A DNA stretch of 64,000 bases from Gibbula magus (lineage: Eukaryota > Mollusca > Gastropoda > Trochida > Trochidae), in NCBI GenBank assembly GCA_936450465.1, contig OW388298.1, positions 5,378,035 through 5,442,034 on the forward strand. Direction: 5' to 3'. The first letter of the stretch is position 1. Every line of letters starts with the position of its first letter. Shown here piece by piece: positions 48,901 to 60,900 of this stretch. The translations under genes were made by a program, and so were the position numbers. The notes under the pieces were generated by a model. The model saw only the letters and a list, made by a program, of their open reading frames with translations, made no database searches and was not told the DNA's origin.

Positions 48901-51900
48901 CCGATGCGTTGACAAATATTAGATAGACTGATTTAATACAATATAAACTAAATTTATTAAGATTGGTTGGAGCAGTAGCCTTTATACACTATTTCGAAAC
49001 CGTGTTTAACACTTCTTAAATGAGAGAGGTTCAGAACACTCAGTTAGTATTTTTTCGATGGTCCTGGTGTGGTGATAAAGAGTGGATATAGATGGGATTT
49101 AGATGGGATAAAGATGGGATATAGATGGGATATAGATGGGATATAGATGGGATATAGATGGGATAAAGATGGGATATAGATGGGATATAGATGGGATAAA
49201 GATGGGATATAGATGGGATATAGATGGGATATAGATGGGATATAGATGGGATATAGATGGGATATAGATGGGATATAGATGTGATAGAAACTAGACTTGC
49301 TTCCAGACCTTGAACGACTTGAGGCATGTATTGTTTAATCTAATTACAGAAATTATGACCCCTAATCAAAGTAAACTACATTACTTGTACAAGTTGCCCT
49401 GCTAAAACGCATAGACTGGTTCATTTTAGTGAAGGGTTGTTAGTGACGACTGCGTGGATGTGTCTTTATCTTAGTGTAATCTCCTCAGCAAACATAACAT
49501 GACTTTGTACATTATGGTGGGTGAGTACACAACAAACTATGACATATTCTAAGGGGAGGTTATGCTGTAACATAACATCTTTGAAGAATTTCAGACTGCA
49601 GGTCATTGTATTGCATTTATCAAATTGAGGCCTCTTTGACCCTCATTTTGTGATAAATTGCAAAATCTTTTGCTACATCTTAATCTAATAGTCAAAACTA
49701 ATAATAGTCACATCTCCTGTGACACTTAAAGTTAGCATCGCTATTGAGTTCGAAATGGAAAAAAAACATGCAAATTTACAAATCACAGGTTGACTTTTTT
49801 AGTTGGCAATTCGAGTCTGTCATGAAGGTCGAGAGCTGAAGTAGTCCGTCAATTTATCGATGACTTTTGACTTTTGGTAGTGTGATAGAACATCTATCAT
49901 ACCGCGACCAAGAGTCGAACTGCCTGTCCATGGTCCAATTACTCTTGATTGTTGATCAAGAAAATCTTGCTGTTCTCATATATTAGAGGTTCAAGACGAA
50001 TGACTCTTTCTCCGAATTTGTTTGATGCATTCAGTTGCTGAGACAAACCACATTTGGATATAAGCTGTAAGCTCGTCTAACATCTCTTGCAGTTCACTGC
50101 TTAGCTCGACCAGAAGCTTTCAGACGACTGAGTCGTTATAATAACTTGATAATCATATTCATCATGTTCTTGCTTATGACTTCTATGACTATGACTTGTG
50201 TACACCCCATTTGTGTAAAAACTGTTTCTGTTGAGTAACAAATGACTTCCGAAACTTTGCTATTTCTCTATTTCAGGTAAACCAACAAAGCCTCCCCGAC
50301 CTTTCCCCAGCACAACGCCAGTCTACACGAGACAAGTGATCTTGACCTGTACCTCGACCTCAACAAGCCTCCCTACAGGTCATGGACTGACCTTGACCTA
50401 CACTTGGGAGAGGGATGGAACTTTTGTGACCCCTGACCCTGGAACGTCTTTCATTTTCTCCGTGAACTCACGTGACCCTCACAACTTCAGATGTAGAGCA
50501 GTTGAAAGTCGAGGTCTCGAGTCTGACTGGAGTGATGTGTACCCGATGGAACCAGAATGTGAGTACACTTTAAAGTTATTCACAATCATAAACTGTTTGT
50601 TAGTGAGGGAGAACACGGACACTATCTCTCCCATCTCTGTCAACTGTAAACCTGCTTGTACCTAGTATCTCCAGTTGAACTTGTTTCTCTTCCAGACGGT
50701 CCCTACCAAGAGTCCCTGACTCCTCCTGGTTTGTCCTACACAGTGAGAGTGAACCAGGGCACCATCTCTCCAATTTTTGTCAACTGTAAACCTGCTTGTA
50801 CCTAGTATCTCCAGTTGAACTTGTTTCTATTCCAGACGGCCCATACCAAGAGTCCCTGACTCCTACTGGTTGGTCCTACACAGTGAGAGTGAACCAGGGC
50901 ACCATCTCTCCAATGTTTTTCAACTGTAAACCTGCTTGTAGCTAGTATCTCCAGTTGAACTTGTTTCTCTTCCAGACTGTTCCTACCAAGAATCCCTGAC
51001 TCATCCTGGTTTGTCCTACACAGTGAGAGAGGACCAGGACACCATCTCTCCCATCTTTGCCAAATGTAAACCTGCTTGTACCTACAATCTCCAGTTGAAC
51101 TTGTTTCTCTTTCAGACGGTCCCTACCAAGAATCCCTGACTTTTCCTTGTTTGTCCTACACGGTGAGAGAGAACCAGGACACCATCTCTTGAATCTCTGT
51201 CAACTGTAAACCTGCTTGTACCTAGTATCTCCAGTTGAACTTGTTTCTCTTCCAGACGGTCCCTACCAAGAGTCCCTGACTCCTCCTGGTTTGTCCTACA
51301 CAGTGAGAGAGAACCAGGACACCATCTCTCCCATCTCCTGTTCTGCCAACTGCAAACCTGCTTGTACTTACCACTGGGAAAAGAATGGAACAACCTTCTC
51401 CAACTCAGCTGTCCTGAATCTGGGCCAATCATCGAGATCTCAAACAGGATCCTACATATGTCGAGCTGTCAACAAACATGACAGTGTCTACACATCTTCA
51501 GTCAGTGTCAATGTTCAGTGTAAGTACTTAGGTAAACTAAAATAAATGTTTTGTATATTATGTTATGTACGTTATGAAAACCAATATTGATGCATTGGAT
51601 GACATATATCCCTTACATCTTAAACCCTTAAATCGGTGTCCATGTGCAATTTGAAATCCTATGAAAACTCCAACAGTTTAATTTTTCAACCCTTCAGAGA
51701 TCCTTAGCAGTACTGACACCCACAACCTCCCATTCACATGTCTTTCTTCTATCCACTATTATTGCATTGGATGGCATTCCTGTTTAATAAATAAGAAAAT
51801 CAATCAGGTTAATGGTAGGAACTATAATTGAAGTAGAATTATTCTTTTTTATATTTAAATTACACAAATGAATATACTTTTAAGATATCAAGGATGACGT

Positions 51901-54900
51901 TCTCGTGTGATCAGTAAAAAAAAATGAAAAGTGCTTTATCCTGTATAATGTGAATCACTGGAAAATCTGGGAAATAGCATATGTTCATGTGAAAGAAAAA
52001 TTATTTTGACTTTCAATAATTACACTGACATGCATATATGCATATATTATTTAATGGTTGTAATCCTACCCAACGTGATTCTATCGTCTATCAATATATC
52101 TTTCAGAAGCACACATACCCACACCAGCAGGATGTCAACCCTACATATATCTATCTTCTATCTACAGATCATCCAGAAGTACACATACCCACACCAACAG
52201 GTTGTCAACCCTACATATATCTATCTTATATCTACAGATCATCCAGAAGTACACATACCCACACCAACAGGTTGTCAACCCTACATATATCTATCTTATA
52301 TCTACAGATCATCCAGAAGTACACATACCCACACCAACAGGTTGTCAACCCTACGCATATCTATCTTATATCTACAGATCCTCCAGAAGTACACATACCC
52401 ACACCAGCAGGTTGTCATCCCTACACATATCTGTCTTCTATCTACAGACCCCCCAGAAGTACACATACCCACACCAGCATGTTGTCAACCCTACACATAA
52501 GTATCTTCTATCTACAGATTCTCCAGAAATACACATGTATACCCAAACCAGCAGGTTGTCAACTGTACATATATATATCTTCTACCTACATATCATCCAG
52601 AAGTACACATACCCACACCAGCAGGTTGTCTACCCTACACATATCTATCTTGTATCTACAGATCCTCCAGAAGTACACATACCCACACAAGCAGGTTGTA
52701 AACCCTACACATATATATCTTCTATCTACAGATCCTCCAGAAGTACACATACCCACACAAGCAGGTTGTAAACCCTACACATATCTATCTTCTATCTACA
52801 GATCCTCCAGAAGTACACATACCCACACAAGCAGGTTGTCAACCCTACACATATCTATCTTCTATCTACAGATCCTCCAGAAGTACACATACCCACACAA
52901 GCAGGTTGTAAACCCTACACATATCTATCTTCTATCTACAGATCCTCCAGAAGTACACATACCCACACAAGCAGGTTGTAAACCCTACACATATCTATCT
53001 TCTATCTACAGATCCTCCAGAAGTACACATACCCACACCAGCAGGTTGTAAACCCTACACATATCTATCTTCTATCTACAGATCATCCAGAAGTACACAT
53101 ACCCACACAAGCAGGTTGTAAACCCTACACGTATCTGTCTTGTATCTACAGATCCTCCAGAAGTACACATACCCACACCAGCATGTTGTCAACCCTACAC
53201 ATATCTGTCTTGTATCTACAGATCATCCAGAGGCACACATACCCACACCAGCAGGTTGTCTATCCTACACATATCTATCTTGTATCTACAGATCCTCCAG
53301 AAGTACACATACCCACACCAGAATGTTGTCAACCCTACACATAACTATCTTCTATCTACAGATCCTCCAGAAATACACATACCCACACCAGCAGGTTGTC
53401 TACCTTACACATATCTATCTTCTATATACAGATCCCTCAGAATTTCACATACCCACACCAGCAGGTTGTCAACCCTACACATATCTATCTTATATCTACA
53501 GATCCTCCAAAAGTACACATACCCACACCAGCAGGTTGTCAACCCTACAAATATCTATCTTCTATATACAGATCCTCCAGAAGTACACATACGAACAAGA
53601 GAAAAGGTTGGCTACACAACACATGTCTATCTTCTATCTGCAGATCCTCCAGAAATACACATACTCATAACAGCAGGTTGTCTTCTCTAAACATATCTAT
53701 CTTCTATCTACAGATCCTTCAGAAGTACACATACCCACACCAGCATGTTGTCAACCCTACACATATCAATCTTCCATCTGCAGATCCTCCAGAAGTACTT
53801 ATATTCACGCCAGCAGGTTGTCAACCGTACATATATCTATCTTCGAACTGAAGATCCCCCAGAAGTACACATACCCACACAAGAAGGTTGTCAACCCAAC
53901 ACATATCTATCTTCTATCTACAGATCCTCCAGAAGTACACCTACCCACACCAGCAGGTTGTCAACCGTACATATATCTATCTTCTATCTACATATTATCC
54001 AGAAGTACACATACCCACACCAGCAGGTTGTCAACCCTACATATATCTATCTTCTATCTACAAATCCTCCAGAAGTACACATACCCTCACCAGCCGATTG
54101 TCTACCCTACACATATCTATCTTCTATCTACAGATACTCCAGAAGTACACATACTCATAACAGCAGGTTGTCAACCTTACACACATCTATCTTCTAACTG
54201 CAGACCCTCAAGAAGTACTTATACCCACACCAGCAAGTTGTCTACCCTACACATATCTATCTTATATCTGCAGATCCTCCAGAAGTACAGATACCCACAC
54301 CAGCAGGTTGTCAACCCTACATATATCTATTTTCTATCTACAGATCCTCCAGAAGTACACATACCCACACCAGCAGGTTGTCAACCCTACACATATCTAT
54401 CTTCTATCTACATACCCTCCAGAAGTACACATACCCACACCAGAAGGTTGTCAACCCTACACATATCTGTCTTCTATCTACAGATCCCCCAGAAGTACAC
54501 ATACCCACACCAGCAGGTTGTCTACACTACACATATCTATCTTATATCTACAGATCCTCCAGAAGTACACATACCCAAACCAGCAGGTTGTCAACCCTAC
54601 ACATATCTGTCTTCTATCTACAGATCCCCCAGAAGTACACATACCCACACCAGCAGGTTGTCTACCCTACACATATCTATCTTCTATCTACAGATCCTCC
54701 AGAAGTACACATACACACACCAGCAGGTTGTCTACTCTACACATATCTATCTTCTATCTACAGATCCTCCAGAAGTACACATACCCCCACCAGCAGGTTG
54801 TCTACTCTACACATATCTATCTTCTATCTACAGATCCTCCAGAAGTACACATACCCACACAAGCAGGTTGTCTATTCTACACATATATATCTTCTATCTA

Positions 54901-57900
54901 CAGATCCTCCAGAAGTACACATACCCACACAAGCAGGTTGTCTACTCTACACATATCTATCTTCTATTTACAGATCCTCCAGAAGTACACATACCCACAC
55001 CAGCTGGTTGTCTACTCTACACATATCTATCTTCTATCTACAGATCCTCCAGAAGTACACATACCCAAACCAGCAGGTTGTCAACCCTACACATATCTAT
55101 CTTCTATCTACAGATCCTCCATTAGTACACATACCCACATCAGCAGGTTGTCTACTCTACACATATAAATCTTCTATCTACAGATCCTCCAGAAGTACAC
55201 ATACCCACACCAGCAGGTTGTCTACTCTACACAAATCTATCTTCTATCTACAGATCCTCCAGAAGTACACATACCCACACCAGCAGGTTGTCTACCCTAC
55301 ACATATCTATCTTCTATCAACAGATCCTCCAGAAGTACACATACACACACCAGCGCGTTGTCTACTCTACACATATCTATCTTCTATCTACAGATCCTCC
55401 TGAAGTACACATACCCACACCAGCAGGTTGTCAACCCTACACCTATCTATCTTCTATATACAGTTCCTACAGAAGTACACATAGCCACACCAGCAGGTTG
55501 CCTACACTACACATATCTATCTTCTATCTACAGATCCTCCAGAAGTACACATACCCACACCAGCAGGTTGCCTACACTACACATATCTATCTTCTATCTA
55601 CAGATCCTCCAGAAGTACACATACGCACACCAGCAGGTTGTCTACTCTACACATATCTATCTTCTATCTACAGATCCTCCAGAAGTACACATACCCACAC
55701 CAGAAGGTTGTCAACCCCACACATATCTGTCTTCTATCTACAGAACCTCCAGAAGTACACACACCCACACCAGCATGTTGTCAACCCTACACATATCTAT
55801 CTTATATCTACAGATCCTCCAGAAGTACACATACCCACACCAGCAGGTTGTCAACCCTACAAATATCTATATTCTATCTACAGATCCTCCAGAAGTACAC
55901 ATACCCACACCAGCAGGTTGACAACCGTACATATATCTATCTTCTATCTACAGATCCCCCAGAAGTACACATACCCACACCAGCAGGTTGTCAACCATAC
56001 ACATATCTATCTTATATCTACAGATCCCCCAGAAGTTCACATACCCACACCAGCAGGTTGTCAACCGTACATATATCTATCTTCTATCTACATATCCCCG
56101 AAAAGTACACATACCCACACCAGCATGTTGTCAACCCTACACATATCTATCTTATATCTACAGATCCTCCAGAAGTACACATACCCACACCAGCAGGTTG
56201 TCAACCCTACAAATATCTATCTTCTATATACAGATCCTCCAGAAGTACACATACGAACTAGAGAAAAGGTTGGCTACACAACACATGTCTATCTTCTATC
56301 TACAGATCCTTCAGAAGTACACAAAACCTCACCAGCAGGTTGTCTACCCTACACATATCTATCTTCTATCTGCAGATCCTCCAGAAATTCACATACTCAC
56401 AACAGCAGGTTGTCTTCTCTACACATATCTATCTTCTATCTACAGATCCTCCAGAAGTACACATACCCACACCAGCAGGTTGTCAACCCTACATATATCT
56501 ATCTTCTATCTACAGATCCTCCAGAAGTACACAAAACCTCACCAGCAGGTTGTCTACCCTACACATATCTATCTTCTATCTGCAGATCCTCCAGAAATTC
56601 ACATACTCACAACAGCAGGTTGTCTTCTCTACACATATCTATCTTCTATCTACAGATCATTCAGAAGTACACATACCCACACCAGCAGTTTGTCAACCCT
56701 ACACATATCTATCTTCTATCTACAGATCCTCCATTAGTACACATACCCACATCAGCAGTTTGTCAACCCTACACATATCTATCTTCTATCTACAGATCCT
56801 CCATTAGTACACATACCCACATCAGCAGGTTGTCTACTCTACACATATAAATCTTCTATCTACAGATCCTCCAGAAGTACACATACCCACACCAGCAGGT
56901 TTTCTACTCTACACAAATCTATCTTCTATCTACAGATCCTCCAGAAGTACACATACCCACACCAGCAGGTTGTCTACCCTACACATATCTATCTTCTATC
57001 AACAGATCCTCCAGAAGTACACATACACACACCAGCAGGTTGTCTACTCTACACATATCTATCTTCTATCTACAGATCCTCCAGAAGTACACATACCCAC
57101 ACCAGCAGGTTGTCAACCCTACACCTATCTATCTTCTATATACAGATCCTCCAGAAGTACACATACCCACACCAGCAGGTTGTAAACCCTACACATATCT
57201 ATCTTCTATCTACAGATCATCCAGAAGTACACATACCCACACAAGCAGGTTGTAAACCCTACACGTATCTGTCTTGTATCTACAGATCCTCCAGAAGTAC
57301 ACATACCCACACCAGCATGTTGTCAACCCTACACATATCTGTCTTGTATCTACAGATCCTCCAGAGGCACACATACCCACACAAGCATGTTGTCAACCCT
57401 ACACATAAGTATCTTCTATCTACAGATTCTCCAGAAATACACATGTATACCCAAACCAGCAGGTTGTCAACTGTACATATATATATCTTCTACCTACATA
57501 TCATCCAGAAGTACACATACCCACACCAGCAGGTTGTCTACCCTACACATATCTATCTTGTATCTACAGATCCTCCAGAAGTACACATACCCACACAAGC
57601 AGGTTGTAAACCCTACACATATATATCTTCTATCTACAGATCCTCCAGAAGTACACATACCCACACAAGCAGGTTGTAAACCCTACACATATCTATCTTC
57701 TATCTACAGATCCTCCAGAAGTACACATACCCACACAAGCAGGTTGTCAACCCTACACATATCTATCTTCTATCTACAGATCCTCCAGAAGTACACATAC
57801 CCACACAAGCAGGTTGTAAACCCTACACATATCTATCTTCTATCTACAGATCCTCCAGAAGTACACATACCCACACAAGCAGGTTGTAAACCCTACACAT

Positions 57901-60900
57901 ATCTATCTTCTATCTACAGATCCTCCAGAAGTACACATACCCACACCAGCAGGTTGTAAACCCTACACATATCTATCTTCTATCTACAGATCATCCAGAA
58001 GTACACATACCCACACAAGCAGGTTGTAAACCCTACACGTATCTGTCTTGTATCTACAGATCCTCCAGAAGTACACATACCCACACCAGAATGTTGTCAA
58101 CCCTACACATAACTATCTTCTATCTACAGATCCTCCAGAAATACACATACCCACACCAGCAGGTTGTCTACCTTACACATATCTATCTTCTATATACAGA
58201 TCCCTCAGAATTTCACATACCCACACCAGCAGGTTGTCAACCCTACACATATCTATCTTATATCTACAGATCCTCCAAAAGTACACATACCCACACCAGC
58301 AGGTTGTCAACCCTACAAATATCTATCTTCTATATACAGATCCTCCAGAAGTACACATACGAACAAGAGAAAAGGTTGGCTACACAACACATGTCTATCT
58401 TCTATCTGCAGATCCTCCAGAAATACACATACTCATAACAGCAGGTTGTCTTCTCTAAACATATCTATCTTCTATCTACAGATCCTTCAGAAGTACACAT
58501 ACCCACACCAGCATGTTGTCAACCCTACACATATCAATCTTCCATCTGCAGATCCTCCAGAAGTACTTATATTCACGCCAGCAGGTTGTCAACCGTACAT
58601 ATATCTATCTTCGAACTGAAGATCCCCCAGAAGTACACATACCCACACAAGAATGTTGTCAACCCAACACATATCTATCTTCTATCTACAGATCCTCCAG
58701 AAGTACACCTACCCACACCAGCAGGTTGTCAACCGTACATATATCTATCTTCTATCTACATATTATCCAGAAGTACACATACCCACACCAGCAGGTTGTC
58801 AACCCTACATATATCTATCTTCTATCTACAAATCCTCCAGAAGTACACATACCCTCACCAGCCGATTGTCTACCCTACACATATCTATCTTCTATCTACA
58901 GATACTCCAGAAGTACACATACTCATAACAGCAGGTTGTCAACCTTACACACATCTATCTTCTAACTGCAGACCCTCAAGAAGTACTTATACCCACACCA
59001 GCAAGTTGTCTACCCTACACATATCTATCTTATATCTGCAGATCCTCCAGAAGTACAGATACCCACACCAGCAGGTTGTCAACCCTAGATATATCTATTT
59101 TCTATCTACAGATCCTCCAGAAGTACACATACCCACACCAGCAGGTTGTCAACCCTACACATATCTATCTTCTATCTACATACCCTCCAGAAGTACACAT
59201 ACCCACACCAGAAGGTTGTCAACCCTACACATATCTGTCTTCTATCTACAGATCCCCCAGAAGTACACATACCCACACCAGCAGGTTGTCTACACTACAC
59301 ATATCTATCTTATATCTACAGATCCTCCAGAAGTACACATACCCAAACCAGCAGGTTGTCAACCCTACACATATCTGTCTTCTATCTACAGATCCCCCAG
59401 AAGTACACATACCCACACCAGCAGGTTGTCTACCCTACACATATCTATCTTCTATCTACAGATCCTCCAGAAGTACACATACACACACCAGCAGGTTGTC
59501 TACTCTACACATATCTATCTTCTATCTACAGATCCTCCAGAAGTACACATACCCCCACCAGCAGGTTGTCTACTCTACACATATCTATCTTCTATCTACA
59601 GATCCTCCAGAAGTACACATACCCACACAAGCAGGTTGTCTATTCTACACATATATATCTTCTATCTACAGATCCTCCAGAAGTACACATACCCACACAA
59701 GCAGGTTGTCTACTCTACACATATCTATCTTCTATTTACAGATCCTCCAGAAGTACACATACCCACACCAGCTGGTTGTCTACTCTACACATATCTATCT
59801 TCTATCTACAGATCCTCCAGAAGTACACATACCCAAACCAGCAGGTTGTCAACCCTACACATATCTATCTTCTATCTACAGATCCTCCATTAGTACACAT
59901 ACCCACATCAGCAGGTTGTCTACTCTACACATATAAATCTTCTATCTACAGATCCTCCAGAAGTACACATACCCACACCAGCAGGTTGTCTACTCTACAC
60001 AAATCTATCTTCTATCTACAGATCCTCCAGAAGTACACATACCCACACCAGCAGGTTGTCTACCCTACACATATCTATCTTCTATCAACAGATCCTCCAG
60101 AAGTACACATACACACACCAGCACGTTGTCTACTCTACACATATCTATCTTCTATCTACAGATCCTCCTGAAGTACACATACCCACACCAGCAGGTTGTC
60201 AACCCTACACCTATCTATCTTCTATATACAGTTCCTACAGAAGTACACATAGCCACACCAGCAGGTTGCCTACACTACACATATCTATCTTCTATCTACA
60301 GATCCTCCAGAAGTACACATACCCACACCAGCAGGTTGCCTACACTACACATATCTATCTTCTATCTACAGATCCTCCAGAAGTACACATACGCACACCA
60401 GCAGGTTGTCTACTCTACACATATCTATCTTCTATCTACAGATCCTCCAGAAGTACACATACCCACACCAGAAGGTTGTCAACCCTACACATATCTGTCT
60501 TCTATCTACAGAACCTCCAGAAGTACACACACCCACACCAGCATGTTGTCAACCCTACACATATCTATCTTATATCTACAGATCCTCCAGAAGTACACAT
60601 ACCCACACCAGCAGGTTGTCAACCCTACAAATATCTATATTCTATCTACAGATCCTCCAGAAGTACACATACCCACACCAGCAGGTTGACAACCGTACAT
60701 ATATCTATCTTCTATCTACAGATCCCCCAGAAGTACACATACCCACACCAGCAGGTTGTCAACCATACACATATCTATCTTATATCTACAGATCCCCCAG
60801 AAGTTCACATACCCACACCAGCAGGTTGTCAACCGTACATATATCTATCTTCTATCTACATATCCCCGAAAAGTACACATACCCACACCAGCATGTTGTC

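Larger units (their letters stand above)
45912..50276. other. Gene 2 intron 1, locally duplicated
   Basis: The intron holds several local duplications (46670-46930 with 47170-47410; 48429-48610 with 48849-49029), a ghost exon end at 47412, a foldback element and an 11-bp minisatellite, each listed separately. 49330-50276 shows nothing recognised. Confidence 0.6.

Noticed and set aside
49040..49327. A 95-codon minus-strand frame with ISHLYPIYIPS repeats
   Set aside because: It is the translation of an 11-bp minisatellite.
50696..51115. Four extra Ig exons before the exon at 51256
   Set aside because: They have good acceptors but an in-frame TAG after about 36 codons and no complete Ig domain or proper donor; treated as pseudo-exon units.
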